Shown here piece after piece: positions 12,463 to 25,461 of a DNA stretch of 64,000 nt (its first letter is position 1; each line of letters begins with the position of its first letter). Position numbers and translations under genes: made by a program. The notes under the pieces are model-generated. The model did no database searches. It was not told where the DNA came from and saw only the letters and a list, made by a program, of their open reading frames with translations. The DNA is from Dillenia suffruticosa (taxonomy: Eukaryota; Streptophyta; Magnoliopsida; Dilleniales; Dilleniaceae): the NCBI GenBank assembly GCA_033439265.1, contig JAVTVX010000015.1, forward strand, positions 25,101,947 through 25,165,946, in the 5' to 3' direction.

Positions 12463-14780
12463 TTTTATAGATATAATATTTTTACTTTTTTTTTCTTTTT
12501 CTCGTATTGATTTTCAAACGATCAACCTCAATATTTGAAATTAAAATTTAGTTTGCTGTTATAAGTTTATTATTTTATTATTTTCATTTTCAATTAAGTC
12601 CTAAGATGTTTATTATTTTTCCATCATATTTTATTTTTATAAATTTTATTAACTAAAATAATAAAAATTAAAATAAAAAAGGGAATGGAATCAACAAGCA
12701 TGAGAGGTAAATTATAAGCTAAAAGTAAAGAGGTAAGGGCAGCTTGGGGTGAAGGAGGTGGCACCAGTCCTGGCTTTTGGCTGAACATATCCATGTGCTA
12801 GTATAGATTGAGGGGTTGGCCAAAGAATTACTGACAAGGGCGTGGCATAGGCTAATCATCAGTTATGGGACGGTTGAGATGAATCCGCATAGTAATGTCA
12901 CATGGTATTCTTAGGTCCCAAATGCCTCCTAGGTTTTCATAGAGTCTCATTTCTTGTCTTATAAACTAGGGAAGTCTTAAATTTCGGCATTTTCTTGGTA
13001 GCCATAATGTCTGGCTTGTGGTAGTTGAATTCGTATATTTTTTAAATCGATTGCTTCGTGTAAGTTCACATCAACATGCGCCGCGCGCGCACACATACAC
13101 ACATAATTACTAATGAGCCGACTACCTCGACCATTTAATTCTCAATACTTTCAATTGATTTCACCAACAACAAGTCACTGTCTGCCAATGGTAGGTCGCC
13201 ATGATACTTTGCTATTATTGCATCGCGGGGCAATTTGTGTTGATAAGTTGCAAAATTATCTATAAGTTTTGTGCACGTCTCATTTTCCTAGATAATCGGG
13301 TGTATTTCCTAGGTTATTGTGTTATCAAGTTTCTGGATAGTCTATTTTTCCTAACCCTCAGCTTCTGTTTATGTTTATTGTATGGCACACTTAAGACGAT
13401 TTGTATAGGCATTCTGATCGGATCATCCTTGTGTTTATTGCGTTGCCCATGTCTAGATGATCTGTTTTGGCTAACTCCTAGATTGCTATTTGTTTTGCAG
13501 ATTGCAAATTTTGCTTAAATACCCAATTTGGTTAATATCGATTTTTTTTTTTCTTTTTAGGTATCACTATCGATGTTTAAAGTCATATTCCGATTAATCC
13601 GTTTTGAACATTTACGGTATCCTTATTCATGGGATAAGCTTTCCAATATAGTTTTTTCTATTCTCAAGTTTCGAATTCGAGATTTAGTTAAAAAATTTAA
13701 CACCCCATCCTATGATCCTATGATCCTATGATCCTATGATCCTATGATCCTATGAAACTGAACATTGGCTGGTTCATCCGGGTATCTTTGTGTTTTTCCT
13801 TTACGCTATCTATGAGTGAATGAAGAACTAATCCAAGATAAAAAGAAACTCTGCTGGCCTACGTTTAGAAGTTCATAGGCCTTCCGCTTGGAGCATTGAA
13901 GTCGTAGTTAGCATATGTTTACAAGTATGACCAAGTTCAAGTTTTTAACTCCCGCTTTGTTATAGCTTATGTTCCCGGCCTATGTTTATGTTTGACTGTT
14001 TTATACTTGGGAAATTCAAGCACGGCCGTCATACGTCGACAAGGCTAATACCAATATTAATAAGTCTGATATGACCAGCGCTTAGATGTTTATGTTCTAT
14101 TTCGATAATGATTTTCTGTATTGCACGTTGTACGGACCCCTAAGTGTGTTTCATGTTATCTTAGTTATTACTAAGTTTATATGAGTTGCCCATTCTTCCT
14201 CCTTTCTAAGAAATCAAGACAATAATAGCATACCTGTGGTAATAGCTGGCAAAAGGCTTCCACCAGTTTTAAACTAGTAAAGCCACTGGCTCTGTCCAAT
14301 CATGAAGAAACTTTCTACTGCCTCCTTGGGATGGAATAAGAGTTTTCTTGTGTAGAGATTAGACTAGATGGGCCTTAAATACCATGTTTTATGCAAATAT
14401 GGCTAATATTATGTTCGACCTTTTGTTTAACTTTTACCTTCTAAATAAAATAAAATTGTTTACCTTTTTAATAGTTTGAGTTTAGATTGTATCACTGAGA
14501 TTTTGGTCTAGGAGGAAAATTGTGACATATATCATTGAAGAAGTGTTAATATGACCATGATGAAGTAATAATATTATCGATAATAATTTGATTTAATGTG
14601 ATGTGACGTTAAATCTCTTAAATAAGATCTCAAGTTTGATTCAGGACTTGAATATAAAATAAACTATATTAGGAGAGTAATATTTAAATAGACCGTTATA
14701 TGTTTCGGATCACATTAATTAAACTATGAGTTTAGATATCGATTGATACTGTATAAAAAAAAGTATTAATATTTGTAATA
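12463..14780. other. Spacer before the CACTA remnant
   Basis: No gene was recognised. It holds the 8-bp tandem repeat described separately and is otherwise AT-rich. It may contain the eroded 5' part of the CACTA transposon that is readable from about 14800, but I could not find a CACTA terminus. Confidence 0.4.
13707..13754. repeat. Six perfect tandem copies of an 8-bp unit
   Basis: The unit ATCCTATG is repeated six times without error (48 bp). The perfect identity suggests recent slippage. No function is inferred. Confidence 0.9.
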
Positions 14781-14799
14781 CACCTTTTTGAGCCTAAAG

Positions 14800-16020
14800 T
14801 GCAGTGCAAGAGGCAAACAGTAGGGAGAAGCGATAGAGATTCTATTGATCCAAATATTAACTCTTCAATCCACTTGGGCGAGTACGAGGGGTATGTGTCG
14901 TGCAGTATGATTGATGACCATACATGGCTGCTCATAACCATGTTTTATTGAGTTGTCCAAAAGTGGAGCCATATCATAAGCAAATGCACATGATGTTACA
15001 AATTCTTGCATGTGACACTGCACTAGTCATGGCTTTTCTCTAACCAGGATTTTTTTTTTGGGATCTATGCTCCTTAGATTATTTGAGACTCTTGACCATT
15101 GGTGCCACCGCGAATTTGGTAAATAGTTCAACAATTATGTGAGTTTGTTTTCCCAATATATAGTTTTGAGTTCATATATAAACTGTTAGCTTAGTTAATT
15201 TATGATTGGTATGGCCCATGTATTTGTGTTGTAATACAAGAGTGTAGGTAGTCATTGTGCGCTTGGCTTCGTTTGCATTCTTAGAGAAGAGTCTACCACA
15301 TTTCAGTAGATTCTTAAAATTTTTTTACGGCTAAGGTCTATTTTCTTGATACACATACAGCGTTGGCTCACCCAATGGTCGCGTATTTGTTTAGATTATC
15401 TATGAACCAAAAAAATCTGTCGGACAAGAGATGCTGTATCATCTAGATTTGAGACCTAGCTCAAGAGTAAAATCATTGCCTAAATACTTCATAAATGAGT
15501 ATACTTTCCAAGCCAAAATACATGAAACGAACAAAGTGACAATGAATGGTGGTGTATGCCCTCGATTGTACAATTTTGGTAATTTGCGAGATGATTTTTA
15601 TGGATTGTTAGATAATGTCGTAGGATTGAACTACCTCAGCCTTGTTTGGCTGCGGGTCATGCTGTTCAGTGCACATGCTTTGGCCATGTGAAAGGGGACA
15701 GCAATACAATCTAGTTGATAATAATTAGAAGAAAACATGTAGAATTTATGAGCCATTTGTCTTGGCACAATGGGCCTTGCAGGTACATATGCACCATATC
15801 CCAATTTAAAATGCATGGATGGCTTTGGCTGTATGCAAAACCAAAGTCTGAAGAAAGATTAAGGAACTTTGGAATGATCTGATGTTTCAGCCAAACGAGG
15901 AGACCATGACTAAACGCGATTCCCTTTCATCAGATCCCATTGGTGTAGTGATTGAGGTTAATGATAACCCAGATAATAATATATGAAGATGTTGGATGAG
16001 GATGAAGATGATAATGAGGG
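14800..16020 (+). pseudogene. CACTA (En/Spm) TNP2-type transposase remnant with DUF4216
   Basis: Decayed, frameshifted remains of the C-terminal part of a plant CACTA transposase. At about 14940-15000 the frame reads HVLLSCPKVEPY, resembling the HxLLNCxEVxPY segment after the TNP2 catalytic region. The open frame 15431-15691 carries the downstream DUF4216 domain: an RVKSLPKYFINEYTF start and a DDFYGLLDNVVGLNY core, the usual 'xDFYGxLxxIxELxY' motif. The catalytic N-terminal part is not recognisable upstream. Assignment rests on motif recognition. Frameshifts and stops make it non-functional. Confidence 0.75.
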
Positions 16021-16159
16021 TATCATTTTTCCTTTCTTGTTATGGTGTTTAATGCATCAAAAATAAAATTTCTTAACATTTTAATACAATTTTGGTACAA
16101 AATTTGATTTTCAAACATAATTTTTTCCATTGATATTTGTTGCTAATGTCAATTGATAC

Positions 16160-17075
16160 TTCATTAGCGACGAAATTAGCAGTGTCGTCGCTACTAAGCG
16201 ACAATGGAATGCCCTATTGAAGCCTCTAATCCCTCCCCCCGATCCCTCGACAGCACTCTGACTCTTTTTTTTCTCTCTCGCTTCCCGCATTCCCGGAAAC
16301 GAATGAGACATTGCCTGCAATTGTAACTCCAATTTGTCTTGCCATCCGAGTTCCCAATTCTTGTTCCGACGACTTACTCACACGTCTCAGGTCAGCTCTC
16401 TCTCTCTCGGGTTTTGTTAGGGTTTTTGTTTTTCTCTCTTAAATTTTAAGTGCATTTTAATTTGTGGCTCCACAACTTTAAGGATGCAGAATTGAATTAT
16501 AGAAAAATCCCAATTCAGGATTTACAAAAAGGTATAAACAAATTGTCACATTTGTTCCGGAAATTGGATTCTTGGCAAGAGTGGCTAGGCTAGGTGGGGA
16601 AGGATTCTAACCCTAGACAATGTTCAGAGGAGAGGAATTGTTGTGGTTAACAGCTGTTCGTTTGTTATTCCCGTGCTTTTCGATTCGGTTGTTGTGGGAA
16701 ATTTATTATTGGTTCCTTGAATCAGTGAAATTCTTGAATTTTGATCGAATTTACACAATTCCACCATGCTTTGAATCGATTTGGTTATGAGAAAATTTTT
16801 TCCCCTTTTTCTTTAGGGTTATTTGGCTTGAGTGCTGCAATTGTTTGCTGCGTGTCTCTGAGTGAGAAGGAGACTAATTTTGTTTCATTTTTCAAGGGGA
16901 ACCACATGGTATGATTGAGTACTATTTCATAAACCGACCAGACCATCTTGAGTTACTATGATGAAACATTGCAGATGCTTAAAAAACATCCACTGAAATT
17001 AAAAGGTTCATAAACTGATGCTAATCGAAGAGGAGGAATAGAAGAAAGAACCAAACCCGAACACACACATGCGTG

Positions 17076-17119
<44 letters not shown>

Positions 17120-20040
17120 ACCTTCAATGGATACCAATGAAATTCGTATACCTTCCTTTTTTGTAATAGTACCATCCTCATCAACACCATTGAAAGTAGG
17201 AGTGCAACTCTTTTTGCACTGAAATTCCAACCTCTCATGAGAAAACTCACAATCTCTTCATGAGTTAACATAAGTCCCCACTCCAACATAATCACGATGA
17301 GTCTACTTTTGAAAGGGAGAGAAATGACTTTGACTTTTGCAAACGAGCCTTGTAATGTTGGAGCAATTAAGGGTTTGGACTGTCAATACTGTGGTGGTCT
17401 AAAACCATCATTGAATCAGAAATTCAACTGTGTTATGCCCAAAACTGTGGCAAATCCTAGGAGGGTTTTTCATAGTTAGGGCAAGTGAGGGATTGGGTGA
17501 ATCTATTCCGAATATGAGATTAGAGTTGAATAATATTAGACAAGGAAGTAAACTAGAGAGTCTCAACAGTTCTGGTCATCAAATGACAAATGAAATGAAA
17601 ATTTAAAAAAGTTGCCTAATTTTACCTAGCAGCAGCCAGCTTGGCCAAGCATTGTCCAGCGTTCAATATGATTTTCTTTTTGGTTTGATAAAAGAGCTGC
17701 CCAGTGCATGTGTACATAGTCTCTTTTTCTTTCACCTGATTTTGATTTCCCACATACTTTCATTCTCTCTTGCCCGTGCTGTCTCATGGCAAACAATCAA
17801 GTAACACTTTTTTTTTTTTTTTAATTTTTTACTTTTATTTTTTCCCTTGTTGGTTGATTTTTATTTTATTTTATTTTTGTCCCAAGTGCTTCTTTCATTT
17901 TTTCAAAGTATGGGCAGTTGGTTCTAAAGAGTGAACTGGAACCCAGTTGACTGGTCTGATGGTAGAGAGTTGGGGCAGGCATTTGAATAGCTTGGTTTTT
18001 CTCCATTCATTGGTAATATTCCACAAAAATTCATGTAGAATGATGGTTAAAAGGATTGAAAGCCTACAGAAGAAGTTGTTTATTTCCTGTTCTTAGCATA
18101 ATGTCCGGATGGTTCCTTTATTTTATTTTTTTTGTTAATTGCTTTTGCTCATATTTTGTGTTTGATATTTCAGTACTTGGTCAGTGTGGAAATCTGGATT
18201 TTTTTTTCAGCTTCAAATTCATGAATTAGAACACGACGAATTTTATTCAGCACGATCCTTTATATGATCTTTAGGCTGAGTTGGATACAAGCACTAATTT
18301 AGAAGTTTTGCCACATTATGTAATGACCTACATTCTCCGAGTTCATGGCAAAACATTTCATTCTAATGGAACAGTTTTGGTCCTTATCAAGGAGATGGAT
18401 TGATTTGAACCTTTGAATGCCTCTAGGCTACAAGCCCGGTAGGCATCATGTCTAAATAATAACATTAGTATCTCATTCTACATTGATTTTTTTTTTTCCT
18501 TTTTAGACTTTAATGAATTTTCTCATTGTTGGGTGTATATGTTCATATCGTTTGGTGGTGGCCATGGCTAGGCCTTTTGCAGGCTGGCTGTTATATTGTT
18601 GTTGTAGCTTGGCATTGTGGTTGTTGATTGAGGAGTGTAATGGTGTGGCCAATTTATTTATGTTTTAAGATGGGGGATGTTAGTAGCCATTGTGTTGGCT
18701 TGGTTTGTTGCATTTTTAGGGGAAACTCTGCTGGATTTTGGTAGATGCACGAGGTTTCAAGGCTAGAGTTTAATGATGTTATGAAATTAAAACAGGACCA
18801 CGCCCAGCCCAGTGGTGTAACTCCAGCTGGTGAGGAGGAGGACGACCGACCATAACCCCTTTTGGTTATTCATGATTGCTCTTTTTTAATGCTTTTCCAT
18901 TATAGTTATTTTACTTAATTTAATTAAAAGTACCAACTTATTTTTTTGTCTCCTTTTTGCAGATTCGGCAATGCATCAGAAGTTGTTACGAGACTAAATG
19001 ACTTGATCAAGGGTCTTTGGCAAGAGCCATTGATGAACTGGAAGTCGACACCCCAGTCATAGAGAGCATATGGTGGAACAAGTTCCGGGTAAGCATGCGA
19101 TATTAATTTTTCCAAATGAATGTTCTGCCTTAGGTATCACCAATATTTTTTCATTGTTTATAACTTTCCAGAAAAACTACAGGTGGGATCCAGTCCATGA
19201 GAAGAAAATTCATGAAGTCTGGCCACACAGTGTACAGACTCAAAGTTGAACAAAAAGGAAAACCATTGTCTCTGGGTGACACACAATGGGCAGTAGCACA
19301 GGAGAATTGGGAAAAAAAGGCCCACAAGAAAAGAAGAGTGAAACAAGAGAAACAAGAACGGTGCAAATTGGGAGAAAGGGATCAACAACAACCATGCAAC
19401 TAACAAGAGAAACAGGAAAGGTGCAGGAGGTGATAGCTATCCAGCACATGCCCGGGGGGGGGGGGCATTAGCATTTGGGAAGAGACAGGTAAGTTTTATT
19501 GAATTATGATGTCATTTGGCTTTTATATATTTTCACTTGTATGATGTCATTCAAATCATATGCACTTGTATTGATCATTTTAACTTATATTGACTAGGCT
19601 GATAGGTAAAGAGCCCACTTTCAGGGAGTCTTTTTGGACTGCCCATCAGAAGAACAAGACATGGACCCTGCTGCTCAGGTCCTTGTGGTGAGTAAAATTT
19701 GTCGTTATGATGTGTAAATCCTGATTTTTTTTGTGAACTAGTTAGAGTATCTCACATTTAATGTTTTTGACAATGTAGGGCAGGTACGAGGAACTTATGA
19801 GGACCCGTTCTGAAGGTGCCAGAAACTCTGTTGTTGCTGCTTCTTCAGAGTTGGTCAACGCATGGACACCTGCATTTTGTGTCCGGCAGCAAGAAGCATG
19901 GACGCATCCTTGGGATGGGGGACTGGGAAAGAGATGCTGAGCAAGCCAGGCCACATCCACAACCTGCAGGTGCGGATCCCCGCCTTCTGATGACGCTTAT
20001 CGGGTCACACAGCTAGAGGAGTGACTCCACTCTGCAGAAC
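16160..20040 (+). pseudogene. Second gene of the decayed CACTA element
   Basis: Following the TNP2 remnant are a 5'-UTR-like segment (about 16200-16390, then a GT donor-like site) and later exon-like blocks. The block at about 18960-19090 encodes a string containing IESIWWNKFR, 19173-19400 encodes a Lys/Arg-rich stretch, and 19650-19960 encodes a string with MDPAAQVL and YEELMRTRSEG. This is typical of the second, plant Ptta/En/Spm-like gene of CACTA elements. Stops interrupt all frames. TTAGCGACGAA-type subterminal motifs occur at about 16163 and 20290, as in the intact CACTA elements further right. The assignment is by position and composition and is less certain than for TNP2. Confidence 0.5.
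17079..17117. repeat. (GA)n microsatellite
   Basis: About 19 uninterrupted GA units, in the middle of the decayed CACTA region. Confidence 0.9.
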
Positions 20041-20541
20041 AGGAGAATGCTGGGCTTAGAGCACTGTACGGCAACATCATTCCCTTCTCCAGTGCCTCCA
20101 CCCAGCTCTTGGGTCGGCCCCATCTCCAAATCCTTGTCTTCTCCCACTAGTGAAGGTTGTTAAATGTGTTGAAAATTATGTGATTAAATTCGTAGCCGAA
20201 TAGTAATGAAATTAGCAATGATGTTAGTTTGTCAACAAAGCTTTAGCAACAAGTGGCCTCCTTAGAACCACAGCAATGACCATTCGTCACTAATTAAGCG
20301 ACGACTTTTGCGTTGCCAGAAGGATTTTATGTTGGACAGAATTTGACAACATTGTGTTTTGTGATGGAATTCGAAGAATCACTAATGGTTTAGGAATGAA
20401 AAGTAATACAACTTTTGTCGTTAAAAGCCATTGCTAAAATCTCCATTTTTATTTAAGTTCCTTGGAAAAATTCATCCATGCTTTCCCGTGAGACCTTCAC
20501 TAAATAGTCGTCGCCAATCCAAATATGTGGTCTCCGAGCAC

Positions 20542-22058
20542 TGGTGTGTCGTCAAATAATTAAAAATAAAATTACCTATTTCATTAAAGACAAGCTTAGG
20601 ATGAGCAGGGTCGAATTCACAAGAAACGGTAAATTTATCTATTTCAAGGAAAATGAAAATATGAGAGATTTGAGAGATGATCTAAGTCGAACAAAAATAA
20701 ATAAATCAATGAAAATTAATTAAAATAAAACAACAAAATAATACCGATTAAAAAAGAGTATCAACGAGAGAAAATCTAGTTAAATGAGTTATTTCCACTT
20801 TAATGTATTTGATTGATTATCGATACAAAAATTACTCGATATTATACGAATAAATTGGTTATAACCGCTAAATACCACGAAACGACCAATCTCTCCTTAC
20901 TTTTTCGGTAATCAAGATACCATTGTTAATTACTTCTCTAATCGAAAGATAACCCAAAAAATTCTCGTTAGATTTAATGTTCCGATAGTATTACGATTTA
21001 GAGAAACTCAATTCTAATCAATAAATTTCAATATGAATTTATTTAAATTAGATTATCTAATCTCTTGATATAAATCTTACCGCTTGCGAGATCATAAAAT
21101 TATATCAATTACTACTCTATTAAAAACACACAAAATTTACTGTTTTTAAATGATTGTAGATTATTCTAAAGTTGTTAAACATAAAACTCTATTTAACAAT
21201 CTCAAAACAATCATAAACATTAAATATAGAGATTAAATAAATACCCATAAATATCAAGCAAATAAGATCATTTAGATATCACAATCATCATTTATCAAAA
21301 TTTCAATAATCTTTTGACTAGAAAAATAAATTAATATGAAAAGAAAACTCACTAAAATGCTTTATTGATGTGGAAGAAAAATGAAATTACAAGAAACATG
21401 TCTCTTCCCGGCTGTAACTTTGTTTCTCCTAATATGTGTCTCCTTTTTTATTCCAAAAGCAAGGAAGAAAACTCCTTGAAGCTGTCGTCTGCAGCCTTTT
21501 TGGGGCTGCACAACCAAAAGTGCCTCCAAAAAGTGTGAACACTCATATATATATATATATATAAGAGTAGTAAACTCTAAAATTTTTTCCTTATTCAAAT
21601 TGGTTTTTAAGAAAGAATAAAATTTTCTAAAAAATAATATTCTAGAAATTTAAAATAAAAGAAAAGTTTCTAAAAATTTGAGATTTACATTTTCAAAAAT
21701 TCATTTTTTTAAATATTAGGAATGAAATAAAAATTTTCAATATCTCCAATTCCATCCGAAATTTCTCTTGAATATGCAATTAAGAAAGGAAATTTTACTA
21801 AAGGAAATTTTACTACAGTAAATTTTCAAAACCTTTTACTTGCCTTTTGAAATCCACGTGCCAACTTGCTAATGAAAGAGTATTGCTGTCCAATTTTCTA
21901 TATTTTACAAAATTGCTCCAATTTAACTCATTTTTCTTCATTTTTCATAATAAATATCCTCATAAATCAAATGTCATAAAACATAAATATTAGTGTAATA
22001 TTTATTCAAAAATAAAACAAAACCAATCGCAAATATTACATTTATTTAACTCCTATCA
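20542..22058 (-). repeat. 3' LTR of the Athila-like element
   Basis: The 1517-bp LTR is bounded on the plus strand by TGGTGTGTCG and CTATCA. It aligns along its whole length with 25462-26455 plus 28891-29393. It is the uninterrupted version and gives the empty site for the CACTA insertion in its partner. A (TA)n run lies at about 21546-21562. Confidence 0.9.
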
Positions 22059-24160
22059 AATTCCCCCACATCAATATGATGCTTGTCCTCAAGTATCTCT
22101 AATTAAAATAAAATTAAAACTATCCAACCTATTTTTTTCTTCCAAGCATTCAAGTCAACAATTACTATAAGAGTCAAACCAAAAATACAATCTAAATAAC
22201 AAATATTTTACAGCGATCCGCACTAAAACAACCACTATATATCCCAACAGTCACTTATGAAATCCAAACAATAAGATTCGACAATTCTCTCCATAGGATC
22301 ACTCTTATGCACTCGAAAGGGTTAAGAATATATATATATCTCTCAAATCAATAATATGAAATGTCATTACCATATGTTTACAAATATATCAAATCTCCAC
22401 CACTTAAAAATTAAAATTTCATGTATCAATTTAAAATATCAATTTAAAGGTCTTTTATTTTGTAACGGGGTTTGGGTAAAGGGTAGGATAAGATGATATT
22501 CAAGGGTTAAAAATGTACCAAAAGAAATATATAATTAGCCAAAAAATTTTTTTATAGCATTGATCGATCTTTGCCTCAATAAATAGCAAACAAAATTGAC
22601 TTCTTGCTCTACAAATGAATAAACAATAGCAAACAACATACAAAAATGTCAAATGCTTTCTCAATTTTCCATAACTGAAATGTAAATAAATTTTCAATCA
22701 AGATACAACACTTCTCTTTCTCATCCACTTTTTTTTTCTTTTTCTTTTTTTTTCATCATTTTTTTTCCCTTGCCTTTTTTTTCTGAACATATATCATTTT
22801 CACGAAAATGTCAATATCAAAATTTCAATCATCACCTTCTTATTGAGACGAACATAAAACCAAAATCATGCAATTAAATATATATACCTTTGGTACTAGG
22901 GTTTGAAATGAAGACTAAAATCAAAGGTTAGGTGTTGTATTGAGTAGGTTTTAAAGAAGAAAAATGGAAAAGACTCAAATTGGGTTAACTACGGGAAGGT
23001 AGAGATTTTAAGAAAGCCAAAAATGGGATAGACCCTAAGTGCCTTTATCATTTCGATGCACGAAATCCTAGAATGTGGTCTCGAAATGTATAACAATGCA
23101 AGTTCTAGAATGTGTAATCCAAGTATGATAATCACTCATCAAGAAAAATAATCTCGAGCACAAAGAATGAATTTGCTCGTTTATGACTCAAAATCTCACT
23201 TTTTAAATAGGGTTTGTGTCAAATTGTTGCATGTTCATCATTCAAAGAAAACTATTAAAGATATGAGCAGCCATTTTAAGCACAAAATCCATTGATACAA
23301 ACCATTTTTCATATATCTCTAGCTAACCAAATAACATACGTCAACTAAGAAAGTTCGGAAAATTTTTTTTTTTTCAATTTTTTTTTCATTTTTGAAGAAA
23401 CAAAATTTAAATTAATATAATAAAAAAACAAATATAGTGTCAAAAATCAAAACAAAGAGAAAAACACCTAATATCCCCCCACACCTAAATCATACATTGT
23501 CCTCAATGTATGCTCAAGTTAAGAGAGATAAAAAAAATGTATAAATAAATCAAATAAAATAAAAAGAACAAAGAACAAAGAACAAAGAACAAAGAACAAA
23601 GAACAAAGAACAAAGAACAAAGAAATAAAAGAGAAATGTGAGAACAATACTCCCCTAGGGTAGAGTGGAGAATGGAGAAACAATTCCAATGAACTCGAGA
23701 AAAGAGCTATGACGTGGACATGCCGTAATTATTAAGCATTTCGGTCCATTATTGAGGTTTCAAGGTGGAGAGAAAAATGCAAGTGTTAAAATAGAAGTGA
23801 AATTCGCCTCTCTCTCTTTTTCTCTCTCTTTTTTTTAGAAGTGAAGTGTGGTTAGGATATGGACACGCCCTAAATAAAGAGTGTTTCTGGTCATGCAGTG
23901 AAATGTATACTCATTTGACAGAAATGGAATTCACTTAGGGCGTGGGCACGCCATAAGCAAGGAGCAAATCTGTCCATGTGATCTGTGTGGGCAGAAATTG
24001 ATTTGATTTAAGGCGTGGACACGCCCTAAGCAAGAAGTACTTCTGTATTTTTTTTTTAAATCAATCATAAATCAAGCTAACATAAATGATAATAAATAAA
24101 CAAAAATAAAAATAAAAATAAAAATAAAAATAAAAATAAAAATAAATAAATCATAAAGAA
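22059..24160 (-). other. Non-coding 3' internal region of the Athila-like element
   Basis: It begins, in element sense downstream to upstream, with a polypurine tract (minus strand GTGGGGGAATT). No protein was recognised. It contains a run of about eight 7-bp units (agaacaa, about 23562-23623), a run of 6-bp units (aaaata, about 24100-24146) and four palindromic motifs listed separately. Confidence 0.7.
23710..24029. repeat. Four spaced palindromes of GGCGTGGACACGCC type
   Basis: Copies lie at about 23710-23730 (degenerate), 23852-23873, 23934-23957 and 24008-24029. The best copies read TTAGGGCGTG, a short centre, then CACGCCCTAA, so each could form a hairpin of about 9 bp. Spacing is about 75-140 bp. 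They stand out as GC-rich islands in AT-rich retrotransposon sequence. Confidence 0.75.
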
Positions 24161-24167
24161 AATATTA

Positions 24168-24195
24168 GATTGCCTCCGAATAAGCGTCTTTGTTT
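24168..24195 (-). other. End-of-pol signature remnant
   Basis: On the minus strand this reads GACGCTTATTCGGAGGCAAT, close to the CGCTTxxTGGGAGGCAACCC string that follows integrase in Athila-type elements. It marks where pol ended, so the deletion removed nearly everything between gag and this point. Confidence 0.5.
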
Positions 24196-24679
24196 AATAT
24201 CTTTGACTCGACATTAGTTCCTCATTTCAATCTCATTCAAAGATCGGTTCAGTCCATTTTGACTTCAACGTCCCTAACATGAATTTAAATCTTGAAATAA
24301 AAATTAAGGATTATTTGGCCTTCCATAAATTACTTTCGATATAGAGTTTGTCTTGAAAAAATTTGTCCCATTATGCAAAATTATTTGTAAAATTCTCTTC
24401 AAACTAAAAATCCAATTTATTTTGCACAAAAGAGTCATGAACAATGAAATCCATCTCATTCTTATCATCTTGTTCTTCGGAATATGCCAACCTACCAGGA
24501 AAAGGAGGAGAGATAGTTAATTTCAATTTTGAGTTGTTCGGTTCCTCACTTACCTTCATAGCCGATTCATTTAATATTGATACTTTGGTTTGTTCTGCCT
24601 CTTTATCTCCTTCAGTTGTCGATGAGTTGTCCTACAATTTCCTTTCATTCTTGACCACCATAACACTCACGTTTTCTCT

Positions 24680-25312
24680 CAGGTCGATCTCTACTTGAGA
24701 GGTTAGATTCCTATTATTTTTCTCCATTAGACTTATGGTCGTTGCCAGTTGTGACACCTGATTTTTCAAGTTTTGGATGCTGGTTTTTGTCTTTAGTTGA
24801 AATCGTTAGTTTTCCTGTTGTAACCGTTGGATTTCCTGTTGAAACAATTGAGTGTTGTTAACCAAATTTTTAATAATTTCTTCTATAGACATACCTTAAT
24901 TTAAAGATGGTTGATGCGGTTGAAATTGTGGTCGGCATTATAGTTATTGTGGGAACTCTTGTAACCAATTTCCATAATTGAATTTTGGTTGATCGCACCA
25001 TATTTGGTTGTAGATGTTTGAATATGGATCATCATAAAGAATGAGACACTTATCGGTTGAATGCCCCATGTTCGAGCAAATACCACATGTTTTCACTTGT
25101 TGGATTTGTCCTACAACCAATCTTTCCACAATAGAAGTTAGGGAATTTATTTTATATTTGAGAGAAGAACTACTTACCTTATTAACCCTTTTTTGAGCCT
25201 CTTGTCTTATTCCAAATTGATGGGGAGTCTCAATATTAGAAAAATCACTACAAAAAGTATATTCATTAAAATCAGCAAATAACAACTCTCTTAAAGTTTT
25301 TTGACTGACCAT
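24680..25312 (-). pseudogene. Athila-type gag fragment
   Basis: The minus-strand frame from 25312 carries a GIRQEAQKRVN segment and a zinc knuckle CGICSNMGHSTDKC (CX2CX4HX4C), typical of Athila/Cyclops-type gag. After a stop near 24940, the same gag continues in broken frames with SIQNLKNQVSQLATTI and LTSQVEIDLRENVS, matching the usual SIQNLExQxGQLA ... LPSQTxxNPxENVxA stretch. The beginning of gag is missing or unrecognisable and stops interrupt the rest. Non-functional. Confidence 0.85.
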
Positions 25313-25439
25313 ATCCGAATATTTAAAATCATTCTCTTCAATGTCGTTAACAAACTTCCAGTAAGTTCACTGTAAATATTAGTTTCAAAAATAAAAAAAC
25401 AAAACAAAACTTAAAAGAAATAAATCACTTAATACCGTT

Positions 25440-25461
25440 CCCCAGTAACGGCGTCAAAATT
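25440..25461 (-). promoter_or_regulatory. Primer binding site (tRNA-Asp type)
   Basis: Immediately inside the 5' LTR the minus strand reads TTGACGCCGTTACTGGGGAA. This resembles TGGCGCCGTTGCCGGGG, complementary to plant tRNA-Asp, with a few substitutions. Such priming is characteristic of Athila/Tat-type Ty3/gypsy elements. Confidence 0.75.

Noticed and set aside
12209-12538. Open frame rich in Asn and Tyr
   Set aside because: It is produced by an AAT/ATT microsatellite and AT-rich flanks; no protein family features.
19157-19449. Several overlapping small frames on both strands
   Set aside because: They are shadows of one plus-strand remnant of the CACTA second gene; no independent genes are supported.
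20537-20541. Perfect 5-bp target duplication for the Athila-like element
   Set aside because: The left flank is AGCAC and the right flank GACAC; the similarity is too weak to claim without an intact relative.
23562-23623. Regular 7-bp repeats that might look like a CRISPR-type array
   Set aside because: There are no spacers; it is a simple tandem repeat inside a plant retrotransposon.
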